Program-made: the position numbers and the translations under genes
Shown: positions 36,578-45,793 of the stretch, one piece after another
How positions within the stretch are numbered: the stretch's first letter is position 1
Layout of the letters: every line of letters starts with the position of its first letter
Notes under the pieces: generated by a model
The model's database searches: none
What the model was told of the DNA's origin: nothing
Seen by the model: the letters and a program-made list of their open reading frames with translations, nothing else
Assembly: GCF_000969885.1 (NCBI RefSeq)
Contig: NZ_CP009501.1
Span: forward strand, 806,001-870,000
Length of the DNA: 64,000 nt
DNA from: Methanosarcina thermophila TM-1
GTDB lineage: Archaea > Halobacteriota > Methanosarcinia > Methanosarcinales > Methanosarcinaceae
Direction: 5' to 3'

Positions 36578-36653
36578 GTTCTTCAGGTTAATTTTGATTC
36601 TTCAGGTTAATTCTTATTCTTCAGGCTAATTCTTATTCTTCAGACTAATTCTG
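36578..36653. repeat. Four 19-bp tandem repeats
   Basis: CTTCAGG(T/C)TAATT units begin at 36581, 36600, 36619 and 36638, i.e. exact 19-bp spacing, with one or two base changes each. They lie between the convergent Bax1 and SDH-protease genes. Confidence 0.85.
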
Positions 36654-36661
36654 ATTTCAGC

Positions 36662-37540
36662 TCATTCAACATATTCCACGTTCTTTTTTACAGGCTTGAA
36701 AAGTTTCATGAACTCATGCACCTCTTGAGGAAAATCTGTGCTTATAGGAAGTCCCAGGGCTTTTGCATCAGCAGCTGAGAGAGGAGTGCTGTGGATCATT
36801 TCCCCGCTGACCAGTTTATCGACCACTTCATCGAGCCTGCTTTCACCAGAGGGACCTGGCTGGATTTTGCCTTCGAGAAGCTCTTTTGCGACGTCCCTGG
36901 TTAGCTTAAGGGCTTTTCTGGAGATGTCGCTCATAACAAGGGTAGCGTCGTCAGCTTTTTCTTTTTTTGTTTCTGCTGCATAGATCCAGGAAGCGGCGGG
37001 GAATGTCCCGCGCATGAAATCTCCTATCTGAGGATCTATAGGTCCGATAACGGCATCTTTATCCATCACGATTTCGTTTGCAGCAAGGGCTATAATTGTG
37101 CCTCCTGACATTGAATAGTGCGGGATAATAACCCTTGTGTTTTTAGGGTGCCGCCTTAGGGCACGAGCAATCTGGATGCTGGCATGGAGCTGCCCGCCAG
37201 GAGTGTGCAGGATGAGTTCAAGCGGGTAATCCTGGTATTGCCTTATCCAGCGCAGGATTTGCTCGGCATCTTCTTCATCTATGTACTGATAGACAGGCAG
37301 CCCGAAAACGGAAATTGCCTCTCGCCTGTGGATCATTGTGAGTATTTTGCAGCCGTGTTGTTTTTCCATAGCTCTCAGTTTTGACATGCGCCTCATGCGA
37401 ATTTGCTTTAGCTGCGACTGTGGGTAGATTACTGCATAGAGAAACAGAAGTATAAACAGGAGAGTCATCAAATCCCAGAGACTAATTGTAGTATTCTCAA
37501 GCGTAGCCAGATTATTCCTCCATAAGCTCCCGAAGGCCAC
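36662..37540 (-). CDS. Membrane-anchored SDH-family serine protease (ClpP/SppA-like)
   Basis: 292 residues. An N-terminal helix (LWDLMTLLFILLFLYAVIY) precedes a ClpP-fold domain of the serine-dehydrogenase-proteinase family: LILHTPGGQLHAS, nucleophile in HYSMSGGTIIAL, and IGPIDPQIGDF. The family is found across archaea and takes part in membrane protein quality control by analogy with SppA. The GTG start at 37540 has weak ribosome-site support; an internal start after GGAGG at ~37520 is possible. Confidence 0.85.
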   Translation of the reverse strand: MAFGSLWRNNLATLENTTISLWDLMTLLFILLFLYAVIYPQSQLKQIRMRRMSKLRAMEKQHGCKILTMIHRREAISVFGLPVYQYIDEEDAEQILRWIRQYQDYPLELILHTPGGQLHASIQIARALRRHPKNTRVIIPHYSMSGGTIIALAANEIVMDKDAVIGPIDPQIGDFMRGTFPAASWIYAAETKKEKADDATLVMSDISRKALKLTRDVAKELLEGKIQPGPSGESRLDEVVDKLVSGEMIHSTPLSAADAKALGLPISTDFPQEVHEFMKLFKPVKKNVEYVE

Positions 37541-37767
37541 TAAAGTTACTGTAAATTGAAATTAGCCTCCGGGTTTAATTTCAATATAAATAGATGTGCA
37601 GGCTTTTAATTTTTAGTGCCCCGTCCTGAAGGAAGTAGCAGTATTAGATGGGGTTTAGCAGTATTAGATGGATTTTTGTCTGCAATTAGGAGAAGGAAAG
37701 ATAGAAAAAATAAAGAAGAGTAGATAAGAAGGTAGAGAATAAAAACTTACAAAAACTTTACCTGGTT

Positions 37768-38085
37768 TTATTGAGAAATCAGCCTGAGTCCGACTATTCC
37801 TGAGAAGATCAGAAAAATACAGAAAACTCTGGCAAGCTCCAGGGACTCGTTAAAGAGCAGAGATCCTAAAACAGTGGTGCCAATAACTCCTATTCCGGTC
37901 CAGATTGCGTAGCTGGTTCCTATTGGCAAGGTTTTCAGGGACTGGGACAGGAAATAAAAGCTAAGAATCATGCAAACAACGGTAAAAATACTGGGATAAA
38001 GCCGTGTGAAACCGTCAGTATATTTCAGCCCGATTGCCCAGGCAGCCTCAAAAAGCCCCGCGATAAAAAGAAAAAACCATTCCAT
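37768..38085 (-). CDS. SMR-family transporter, Gdx/SugE subtype
   Basis: 105 residues with four membrane helices. The essential membrane Glu is in GLFEAAWAIGLKYT; WAIGLKYTDGFTRLYPS and GTSYAIWTGIGVIGTTVLG match the SugE/Gdx subgroup, whose members export guanidinium with proton exchange, rather than EmrE-type drug exporters. No guanidine riboswitch is visible upstream; such riboswitches are not expected in archaea. Confidence 0.85.
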   Translation of the reverse strand: MEWFFLFIAGLFEAAWAIGLKYTDGFTRLYPSIFTVVCMILSFYFLSQSLKTLPIGTSYAIWTGIGVIGTTVLGSLLFNESLELARVFCIFLIFSGIVGLRLISQ

Positions 38086-38503
38086 TTTTGTTTTACAACC
38101 TTTTATTTTACAATGCGTTTAAGTAACTTATAGGATCACCGTGAAGACGGCAATTAAAATGCGTTTAACGTTTTTTTCTTTTTATAACTTTGCCTGCAAG
38201 AAAGAACTCTGAAAACCTGTTAAGCATCTAAAAAATGCAATAATAAACAAGTAAAATCAGAGCTAGAAAACAGAAAAAAGTTTGAAATTAGAATTAAAAG
38301 TTAAAAAGCAGAACTGAATATCAAAATTGGAGATCAAACTAAAAACCTGAACCGAAAATCTAAATTAAAAACTGAAACTAGAAATCTAAATTAAAAACCG
38401 GAACTAAAGATCTGAACAAAAAATCGTAACTGAAAATAAGAACTAAAAATAGGAAGAAGAAAACAATAAGCCTTTAATCCATGCCGGATAATATTTCTTC
38501 AAT
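38086..38503. other. A-rich intergenic stretch with degenerate repeats
   Basis: About 420 bases without a gene. From 38270 to 38460 the plus strand is A-rich with recurring AAATCTAAATTAAAAAC and GAAC/TGAAAT units of about 26 bases (e.g. near 38358 and 38384). Confidence 0.5.
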
Positions 38504-39592
38504 ATGGGAGCCCCGAAGTACCTGAAACGTTACTTCAAGGTGCAAAAAAATGAAATGCCTGCCCTCTTCAAGGTAACAGAAAGAGTTCCTGTCGAGTTTG
38601 ACCCAGGCATGCAGCTTGAAGAACTCAGGAAAATTCATGAGAAGGAAATCGAAGAATACCGAAAACTCAGGGAAAATCTTGAAATCGAAGCCGCAGAAGC
38701 TCTTGCTTATAAGGATGCGGCTGAGAGGTTAACGTTTTTTACCGAAAGCTTCCTGGAAATGCCGAAAGCCAGCCCCTCCCTCCTCGACCTTAAAGTTGAA
38801 ATCGTGGACAGGATGCTGGAGAAATGCCACTGCTGCGGATGGCGCTGTGAGGTTAACAGGAAAACAGGTGAAAAAGGTTTCTGCAGGCTGACAGATCTCT
38901 CAAATTATGCCTCCGAGTTCCTGCATATGGGAGAAGAGCCAGAACTTGTGCCCTCTCATACAATATTTTTTACGGGCTGTACCTTCGCCTGCGTATACTG
39001 CCAGAACTGGGATATTTCAACCTGCCCTGATTCCGGAACCCGCGTCGAACCCAGGAAACTTGCAAAGTTAATAGACCTGCGGAGAATGCATGGAGCAAGG
39101 AATGTAAATTTCGTAACTCCTACCCCGCACACACATACTGTACTGAAAACTATCCGTGAAGTCTCTGTAAACACGCCTGTAATCTGGAACTCAAATATGT
39201 ACCATTCCCGGGAAATTGCAGAAATGCTCGAAGGGGTTGTGGATGTCTACCTGGGGGATTTCAAGTATGGAAACAATGAATGTGCCCGGAGATACTCAAA
39301 GATAAAAAATTATCTTGAAGTCGTACAGCCCAATTTCGAATTTGCCTACAAGACCGCAGAAGTCCTCCTTCGCCACCTGGTTCTCCCCGGTCACCTGGAG
39401 TGCTGTACAAAGCCCATTGCAGAATGGGTTGAAAAGAATATCCCGCAAATCAGGTTCAACCTTATGTTTCAATACAGGCCGTGTTACCGGGCTATGGAGT
39501 ATCCGGATCTAGGACGCCACCTGACCCCGGAAGAAGAAGCCAGGGCAATCGATATTGTAAGAGAAGCAGGAATTGAGGATTTGCTTATTTAA
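38504..39592 (+). CDS. Radical SAM protein, pyruvate-formate-lyase-activase-like
   Basis: 362 residues. Radical SAM motif GCTFACVYC with Cys at about 159, 163 and 166, preceded by a second Cys cluster (EKCHCCGWRCEVNRKTGEKGFC) typical of the PflX/AmmeMemoRadiSam-type branch. The N-terminal ~100 residues are helical and charged. Target unknown; glycyl-radical activation or protein modification is possible. No glycyl-radical protein is adjacent. No ribosome site is obvious. Confidence 0.85.
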   Translation: MGAPKYLKRYFKVQKNEMPALFKVTERVPVEFDPGMQLEELRKIHEKEIEEYRKLRENLEIEAAEALAYKDAAERLTFFTESFLEMPKASPSLLDLKVEIVDRMLEKCHCCGWRCEVNRKTGEKGFCRLTDLSNYASEFLHMGEEPELVPSHTIFFTGCTFACVYCQNWDISTCPDSGTRVEPRKLAKLIDLRRMHGARNVNFVTPTPHTHTVLKTIREVSVNTPVIWNSNMYHSREIAEMLEGVVDVYLGDFKYGNNECARRYSKIKNYLEVVQPNFEFAYKTAEVLLRHLVLPGHLECCTKPIAEWVEKNIPQIRFNLMFQYRPCYRAMEYPDLGRHLTPEEEARAIDIVREAGIEDLLI

Positions 39593-39748
39593 CATCGAAT
39601 GCAAGCTGATTGAATTAATAGCGTTGTAAATAGATTAGATCGCTGTAGAAGAAAAGAAGTAAATTTATTTCGATATTAACTCTTTCGATATAATACTCCA
39701 CAATGTATAAAATTAGCTATATATAACTAGACACACAAATAGCTGTCT

Positions 39749-41722
39749 ATGGGGAGGGGCAGTGGAACATTTAAATTCGTATTGATAGTTCTTACTTTTT
39801 GCCTGCTGATCCAGGGGTGTTATGGGCAAAGCGATGGAAGTACAACAGATTCAGACAATTCGCAAAATACACAGGAACCAATTATAATAGAGAGATATGA
39901 GTGGATTCTTTTATTACCGATTATTTATGGGAATCTTCTCTTTTTAAGCTGGGTATCGAGGTTTTTTGACAAAATGAACCTTTGTTTTGTTATTTTTATA
40001 CTTATAGCACTTCTAGTGTTGATTGTTCTCATTATTTTCTGTCCCCAAGTTGTCTTTCTAGGAACAAATAATTCCTCCGCTATTTTGTCCTGTTCTGAGA
40101 CGTTCCTGCCGGGAGCAAATAATTCCTCTGCTATTTTGTCCTGTATTGAGAGATTCCCATCAGGAGCAGATAGTTCCTGTATCTTTTTTTACTTCTACTT
40201 GCTGATTTTTATCATAGTTTCTTTAATTATTATTGCTGTGTTATATAGTGCCTTCTTTAAAAGAGATAAAGAAGGATACAGCCTGATATTAGACAAAGAT
40301 AAAGTGAAAATATTAGAAGACTACGCGATAGTAAATATAGAAGGCTTAGAAATTGACGAAAAGAAAGTGAAAAACGATGAATGGAAAAAAGGTGATGATG
40401 AAGAAAATACATATAAAGATAGAGTAAAAGTCCACAAAGATAAAGTCAGAATAAATAAAAGTCGCATATTGATAGACGAGAATGAGTTAATAGTCAACCT
40501 TCACGATATAGTAAGGAATTTTCTTATAATTTTTATGGGGCTCATGTGGCCTACAATACTTCTTTACTTCCACATCAGGCGGATAGACTATGTTACATTT
40601 TATGGGATAGAGAGTCTGGCGTTTCCAGTTTACATAATAGTTGCATCCTCTATTGGCGTACTCTCATACCTTTATTTAAGTATTGAAGATACTTTTTGCC
40701 AGCTCATTCCGGAATACAAAAAAATAAGCATTGCCTGGTCATATCTTAGAAGAATTGCTATTGCACCTTTTATAGCACTAATAGGTTTTTATATCCTTAA
40801 ATACATGCGAAACACGGAAGAAATAACTACCTTAGATGCTTATTCTGTATTCATATTTTCTTTTTTTGCAGGAGTGTTTACTAAAACTATAGAAGAATGG
40901 GTTTATGAGTGGGTTCAAAAACTTCTTCCAGGGGATAAGAAGAGTGAGTTTGAAGCCAGGACAGAGTACCAGATCAAAGAATCTGAACTTGTCAAAAAGT
41001 TGAGATTAGATGAAGATCTAGCGTATGCACTATACAATGTAAAAGTAAGATCCATAGAAGAACTTGCAGCCTCTGATGCTAAGAACCTGAAAAATAGATT
41101 GAATTATGATACCCGAAATCTGGGAGAACATATGGGACTCATACTTACGGAGCAACAAGAGAGATTTGACAGCTATTCTGAAAAGCAGATTAGAATGTAT
41201 ATTGACAGAGCTCAGACCTACATGAGTATTAATAAATCAGAATTTGTCACAAAACTTAATATGGATATGGATCTGGCATTCAAACTTTACTATTTTGCCA
41301 GCGTAAAAACTCTTGAAGACCTGAAAAACTGTAAACCAGCTGAAGTAATTGAGAAAATCTGCATCTCCAAAAAAGAAGCAGAAGAAATAGCAAAGAGCAA
41401 ATCTATTAGCCGTAAAGAAGTTTACAAAGATTTATGTGGATATTCAGAATTAGAAGAAGATATTGAAAAATTCAAGAAAAAAGCAGACTGCATTTGCTAT
41501 TTTGCCCGCATAAAAACTCTTGAAGATCTGAAAAAACGTGATCCAGCTGAAACGTTTGAGAAAATCTACACCTGTAAAGAAGAAGCTGAAGAACTGGCAA
41601 ATAGAATGAATATTGATGTCAAAGAACTTTACAAAGCTTCGTGTGAATGTCCAGAAAACACAGCAGTAAACAAGATTGGGCTCCAAAATAAGGGAGAAAA
41701 TCACTCAGATACAGAAAAATAA
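39749..41722 (+). CDS. Membrane protein with C-terminal helix-hairpin-like repeats
   Basis: 657 residues, unknown function. N-terminal lipoprotein-like signal (VLTFCLLIQGC, Cys near 24), then helices near 50, 80-100, 145-165, 245-340 and 365. A coding tandem duplication gives two NNSSAILSC repeats (~107 and ~125). After a cytoplasmic stretch with periodic KDKVKI/KDRVKV strands, the C-terminal third has three related segments (LRLDEDLAYALYNVKVRSIEEL, LNMDMDLAFKLYYFASVKTLEDL, DCICYFARIKTLEDLKKRDPAE) each followed by an EEAEE-type helix, resembling DUF4332/helix-hairpin-helix modules. Start uncertain, since ATGGGGAGGGG is also a ribosome-site-like sequence. Confidence 0.75.
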   Translation: MGRGSGTFKFVLIVLTFCLLIQGCYGQSDGSTTDSDNSQNTQEPIIIERYEWILLLPIIYGNLLFLSWVSRFFDKMNLCFVIFILIALLVLIVLIIFCPQVVFLGTNNSSAILSCSETFLPGANNSSAILSCIERFPSGADSSCIFFYFYLLIFIIVSLIIIAVLYSAFFKRDKEGYSLILDKDKVKILEDYAIVNIEGLEIDEKKVKNDEWKKGDDEENTYKDRVKVHKDKVRINKSRILIDENELIVNLHDIVRNFLIIFMGLMWPTILLYFHIRRIDYVTFYGIESLAFPVYIIVASSIGVLSYLYLSIEDTFCQLIPEYKKISIAWSYLRRIAIAPFIALIGFYILKYMRNTEEITTLDAYSVFIFSFFAGVFTKTIEEWVYEWVQKLLPGDKKSEFEARTEYQIKESELVKKLRLDEDLAYALYNVKVRSIEELAASDAKNLKNRLNYDTRNLGEHMGLILTEQQERFDSYSEKQIRMYIDRAQTYMSINKSEFVTKLNMDMDLAFKLYYFASVKTLEDLKNCKPAEVIEKICISKKEAEEIAKSKSISRKEVYKDLCGYSELEEDIEKFKKKADCICYFARIKTLEDLKKRDPAETFEKIYTCKEEAEELANRMNIDVKELYKASCECPENTAVNKIGLQNKGENHSDTEK

Positions 41723-41830
41723 AATAAGAAGAATAAGGAAAATAAAATAAAAAGAATAAGAAAAAACTAAGGTTCAGAGCAGGTTTAGTAACCTCTAGTG
41801 AACCTTATATAACTAGTAATGTGCTGCCGT

Positions 41831-42571
41831 TTAAGTCCTGAACATTATTGCATGATATTTATATTCATAATACATTGACTGCACATAGCGCATCTCAAAA
41901 CCATGCTTATTTGCGATTTCCTGAAGTTTATAAGGGTTATGGGAAAAACCGTAAATGTTTCTTGGGCGATTTTTTAAAGTTGCAGATATTGAATACCAGA
42001 GGTCGCACCATATCCTGTATAGAGCTTTCAAGACTCCTGCTTTCGGTGCAAATAACCCTAATTTCCATAATGGATATAATCGGGGATCCAGTACGTCAAA
42101 AAAGACTATTTTACCATCGGGATTGAGATATTTTGACGCATTGGCAATAAAGGCATCAATCTCTTGAAATGTTAAGTACTGGATTACTCCGGCTGCAGTT
42201 ATCCGATCAAAGGGGAATTGCAGATGATCCCAGAGAGTTTCATGGTTTGCAAGGATCAGGTCGATGTTATTGCATCCCTTTTCCTTGATCCTTTTATCTG
42301 CTTCTCTGAGCATGGATGGAGAAAAATCAACTCCTACAAGTTTTTCATACTTAGGAGCATAATATGTTAGGAGTTCTGCGGAGCCACATCCAAAGTCGAG
42401 AAGGGTTTTGCCTCCATCAAGGTGAAATAATTTTTCCCTGGCTTCCAGGGCAAGAAACTCTTCAGTTGAATACCTGTGCCCTCCGTGTGTCTTATCCTTG
42501 AAAAAGTCTTCCCAGATATTTATCGGCTTTACATGAACTTTTTTCATCCTCTCCGTGCTTTCTACTTCCAT
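41831..42571 (-). CDS. Class I SAM-dependent methyltransferase
   Basis: 246 residues. Motif I LLDFGCGSAELL, motif II acidic GVDFSPSML, and motif post-I segments (DRITAAGVIQYL, GKIVFFDVLDP) define a small-molecule-type methyltransferase. Substrate unknown. AGAAGGGG lies just before the ATG. Single-gene unit. Confidence 0.85.
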   Translation of the reverse strand: MEVESTERMKKVHVKPINIWEDFFKDKTHGGHRYSTEEFLALEAREKLFHLDGGKTLLDFGCGSAELLTYYAPKYEKLVGVDFSPSMLREADKRIKEKGCNNIDLILANHETLWDHLQFPFDRITAAGVIQYLTFQEIDAFIANASKYLNPDGKIVFFDVLDPRLYPLWKLGLFAPKAGVLKALYRIWCDLWYSISATLKNRPRNIYGFSHNPYKLQEIANKHGFEMRYVQSMYYEYKYHAIMFRT

Positions 42572-43018
42572 ACCCCTTCTTCCTGTATTTTTTTCTTAAA
42601 ATTAAATTTTAGGAATATCATTAGTCAATTATATTAGTTGTAATAAAATGACCAGCAAGCTCCGAATTGTTTAATTCAAACCGTAAAATAGTGTGTTCTG
42701 CTTTTTCGGGAAGATCTGAGAGCCTTTCTGCTTAAGACCAGTACACTATTTTCTTTACCCACCCTAAATACTTCTAATTAATAATATAATATATATTTAA
42801 TCTTTGGAAAAATAATGTCACTGTAAAATTCTTAAATCAAAAATAAACCCCTGAGTCTTCAGCCGAGAGGATAAGAGTTTATTTCCTCACATTCTCCGAT
42901 TAAAGATTCGCCAGTTAAAGACTGAATTTCTTATCTTTATCTAATGTTCTTAAAAAAAGCAGCAAAAACGCTAAAATAGACTAAGTTTGCAGAAAAAGGC
43001 TTAAGGTAAGAAACTGAC

Positions 43019-43136
43019 GGAAATATATAAAGCCCCCGCAACAGTTCCCCCGGTTCACCTAAACTCAGAACGGAGTTAGAGGTGAGGCATCGGTGCTATT
43101 ATAATATTCCAGTTAGAATTTTTGCTTGTTTTTTAA
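43019..43136 (+). ncRNA. Candidate small RNA with own promoter
   Basis: AAATATATAAAG (about 43020-43031) is a good TATA box; some 25 bases on begins a GC-rich island in AT-rich surroundings containing CACCT-A-AACTC-AGAACG-GAGTT-AG-AGGTG, a two-part hairpin, and then GCATCGGTGC; a T-run (43116-43136) ends it. The GTTCACCT...GAACGGAGTTA wording faintly recalls 5S rRNA, but too little matches to call it so. The remainder of 42572-43165 shows no gene. Confidence 0.35.
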
Positions 43137-43165
43137 TTTCTGGTAGCAAATGAAGGCTGGAAAAA

Positions 43166-44452
43166 TTATTCCAGCATCCATTTCCACACAGGTTTGACCA
43201 GAATTATTTTCTTTCCGCTCTTGCTTTCAACTTTTACGATTTCCTCATCATCCATTGTAAGAATAAGCCCTTCCTCAAGGCCGTATTCTTCAAGCGCCTC
43301 TGTAAGTCCCTGAATTTCTCTTTCCCTGACTGCTGGGCTTCCGAAACAAACCGAAATCTGAATCGCATCTGAGACTTCCTGGCTGTCCTTTTCCTTAATA
43401 ATGAAATCACATTCTTTCCTGTTCTGGAAATAAAATACCTGTTTTTCCCTTCTCAGCAGTTCAAGGAATACAAGGTTTTCAAATCTCAGCCCGAGGCTGT
43501 CAGGATAATCGGGATATACTGCTTTGAAAAAGCCTGTATCTCCTATGTAAACTTTACAGGGAGTTTCTTCAATACCGACATCTTCCTGAATAACATTAAT
43601 TTTTGGGACCCTGTACACTAAAAAAATATCTTCCAGATAATCAAGATAGCTGTTTATGATCTCCTCATTCTCAATTTCACTCACTTTTTTTAAGGTATCG
43701 AGGGAGTATTCCGAAGCCATGTTTGAGATCAGGAATATGGCGAGCTCTCTTAGCTTCTGGATATCATATCCAGCTACAGCCCCCTGTTGCAGACCTTCTT
43801 CAAAGTAGTTCCGGCAAAAACTTATGTCACCATTTTTTACTACATCCGGAAAACCACCATTTTCAAAGTATTGCAGGAACATGCACAATAGTTCATCGCA
43901 TCTGGAGGGCGTTAAAAAGCCTGGCTCCGGTATTCCTTTACCTTTAATCCGCAGGAATTCTTTAAAAGAGAATGGGAAAAGCCTTAGAACTTTTCCTCTT
44001 CCTTCAAACCTTGAGGAGAATTCATTTATTGATTTTAGTTTAGATGAAGTCAGGAAGACTCCTGCTCCCTGTGTGTGCAGCCTGTCAACCCAGTTTTCCC
44101 ATTCAGGGAGATTATGGATCTCATCAAGGAAGTAGAAAACCCGGGCTGTGCTATCTTCAGTTTCCCTTTTACAAAGCTCTGCTGCAGTTTTCTCAATAGC
44201 CTGCAAGCCCTCTGGTCCGATCTGCTGCATCCGACTGTCTTCAAAGTCGATATAGAGTTTTGCTCCATCCACAGAGCCTGCAACCTGACTCAGGAAAGAA
44301 GTTTTACCTGCGTGAGAAGGACCTGAGATGAGCTTGATTTCACTGCTTTCCACAGTACAGCGGGGGGAAATGCCACGGGGAACTAATTCTGGTGAATTTT
44401 GAAAGAATGTCTGGTGACTGAGTATCAGGGGAAGAAGTTCTAGTTCTTGCAT
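43166..44452 (-). CDS. AAA_14/DUF4143 ATPase
   Basis: 428 residues from ATG 44452 (GGTAAC upstream); a longer frame to 44599 is unsupported. P-loop ISGPSHAGKTSFL, Walker B VFYFLDEIHNL, sensor FLTSSKLKSINEF and the C-terminal DUF4143 domain (YIGDTGFFKAVYP, ENLVFLELLRR, CDFIIKE) are present. This large archaeal family resembles ATPases of unknown role sometimes linked to mobile elements or stress. CDFI..K resembles a decayed nuclease core. Confidence 0.85.
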   Translation of the reverse strand: MQELELLPLILSHQTFFQNSPELVPRGISPRCTVESSEIKLISGPSHAGKTSFLSQVAGSVDGAKLYIDFEDSRMQQIGPEGLQAIEKTAAELCKRETEDSTARVFYFLDEIHNLPEWENWVDRLHTQGAGVFLTSSKLKSINEFSSRFEGRGKVLRLFPFSFKEFLRIKGKGIPEPGFLTPSRCDELLCMFLQYFENGGFPDVVKNGDISFCRNYFEEGLQQGAVAGYDIQKLRELAIFLISNMASEYSLDTLKKVSEIENEEIINSYLDYLEDIFLVYRVPKINVIQEDVGIEETPCKVYIGDTGFFKAVYPDYPDSLGLRFENLVFLELLRREKQVFYFQNRKECDFIIKEKDSQEVSDAIQISVCFGSPAVREREIQGLTEALEEYGLEEGLILTMDDEEIVKVESKSGKKIILVKPVWKWMLE

Positions 44453-44788
44453 GTTACCAGAATAGTTTTTGAAATGGAAATATATAATTTTTCTGGCATG
44501 AATAAATGTCTTCGCCCAATAATAACCCCTGGCATATAAGCTGGGAAAATTGACAAAAGCCGGAAGTGTCTTGCAGCCCCGTGAACCGAGAATTTCCATT
44601 TATGGAGAGGGCTTGCTATAAACACTTGTCTGAGTCTGGTGTTAATACAATGGGGCTAAAATAAATTAATAGAAACATATAAATAAAGGAGTCAATATGT
44701 TCCCTTTATAAAGTAAAAGTCGAATCAACAGGCAGAAGTCAGCCGACAGGTAAGGGTCAGGTCATTTCCTTGAGACTCTGTTAAAACT

Positions 44789-44986
44789 TTATTCCTTTTT
44801 CGATTCATAAATCGTTTTTGTTTTCCCACAGCGTGTACATACAAAATACTTTTCTTTTACATTCGAGGCGTAAATATTCAAGCCGCCGCTTCTCTTCCAT
44901 TTATGCAGCCCTATAAAGCATAGGATGTTTTTCCTTTGAGATTTTCCGGAAATCTGGTACGGAGCTCTATACCCCAAGAATTCCAC
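44789..44986 (-). CDS. Small zinc-binding-like protein
   Basis: 65 residues from GTG 44986; contains CFIGLHKWKR and a final YFVCTRCGKTKTIYE, i.e. one CxxC plus a Cys/His pair that could make one zinc site. The frame stays open 28 codons further upstream and reads protein-like sequence (DEICHLIQNQLPLTPEEQ) but lacks a standard start, so the gene may be longer with an unusual start or 5'-damaged. Confidence 0.5.
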   Translation of the reverse strand: MEFLGYRAPYQISGKSQRKNILCFIGLHKWKRSGGLNIYASNVKEKYFVCTRCGKTKTIYESKKE

Positions 44987-45318
44987 TCCTGCCTGCTCTT
45001 CTGGAGTTAAAGGTAATTGGTTTTGAATAAGATGACATATCTCATCGGGTTTTATATCATAATTGTTCTGTTACTTTTATAATCTTATTGTGAGTTTTAA
45101 AAATGAGATCTTTATAGGGCTGGATTTTTATAGAGTGTTTTTTCTATTTAACAGGTTTAAAAAGAAAGAACTTTTAAAAATATTAATATTTATATAAAGA
45201 ATTATATTTTTTAAAATAAAGGATTAATTTTATTAGAAAAACTGTTCTGAAGAACATGGAATAATTAACCATATGAAAAAAATAGAGTCATAATAATTAA
45301 CCACATGAAAAAAATAGA

Positions 45319-45375
45319 GTCATCAATTCAAGCACGATATTAACTTGATCTCTGTCATGTGCTTGAATTGATGAC
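45319..45375. repeat. Perfect 17-bp inverted repeat
   Basis: GTCATCAATTCAAGCAC (45319-45335) and GTGCTTGAATTGATGAC (45359-45375) are exact complements around a 23-base loop. A direct repeat of AATTAACCA(T/C)ATGAAAAAAA units lies just before it (45263 and 45296). It lies 75 bases downstream of the Cys/Gly/Phe microprotein gene and may end its message. Confidence 0.8.
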
Positions 45376-45449
45376 TGTCGATATTCTTTCACATATAATG
45401 CTTCCTGCGTTCGGCGATGGCGGCTGTCTTTCAGACTTGTCAGGTATTC

Positions 45450-45605
45450 TTAGCAGCAGCTCTTTCGGAATTTGAAGCGGCGGAATTTGAACTTATTACA
45501 GAAGTCAAATCCGCGTCCACAGCCCCAGCCGCCGCCAAAGCTGCCACAGCTGAACCATTTAAAGCGGTCAAAGTCTTTGAATCTACCAAAACATCCTCCA
45601 CACAT
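45450..45605 (-). CDS. Cys/Gly/Phe-rich microprotein (51 aa)
   Basis: ATG at 45605 with a full AAGGAGGAAA ribosome site; stop at 45450. The product has 8 Cys, 9 Gly and 10 Phe: it starts MCGGCFGRFKDFDRF, has a central SCGSFGGGWGCGRGFDFC, and ends in basic Phe repeats (FKFRRFKFRKSCC). No signal peptide. Its start overlaps the stop of the upstream 62-codon gene (TAATG). Composition contrasts with the AT-rich surroundings. No family recognised; metal-binding, membrane-active or RiPP-like roles are all open. Confidence 0.7.
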   Translation of the reverse strand: MCGGCFGRFKDFDRFKWFSCGSFGGGWGCGRGFDFCNKFKFRRFKFRKSCC

Positions 45606-45793
45606 TAGATTTTCCTCCTTGATTTTATTTTATATTTGTAATACCTCTTTTGTACCTGGTTTTGAATATCTGAGAAGGTGAAATTTTTTGCATAGGCATG
45701 TACGATCTCCGAATCAAGCTTTCTATCAACCCTCTCAGACCACCTATAAAACTCACAGGCAATTATTCCAAAAATCCAGCAAGGGATTTTCAT
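45605..45793 (-). CDS. 62-aa basic protein coupled to the Cys/Gly/Phe microprotein
   Basis: Begins MKIPCWIFGIIACEFYRW and ends basic (QKRYYKYKIKSRRKI); its last AGG AGG codons double as the ribosome site of the next gene and its TAA overlaps that gene's ATG, which argues for a two-gene unit. No ribosome site of its own; a TATA-like TTTATTTAAA about 20-25 bases upstream suggests a leaderless message. Family unknown. Confidence 0.5.
   Translation of the reverse strand: MKIPCWIFGIIACEFYRWSERVDRKLDSEIVHAYAKNFTFSDIQNQVQKRYYKYKIKSRRKI

Noticed and set aside
43045-43110. Partial 5S rRNA
   Set aside because: Only short words match and the length and helix pattern of 5S rRNA are missing.
45417-45681. 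Two Ala/Pro-rich open frames on the plus strand
   Set aside because: They are antisense to the Cys/Gly/Phe microprotein, whose strand has a full ribosome site; the Ala/Pro richness is a mirror of Gly/Trp/Cys codons.
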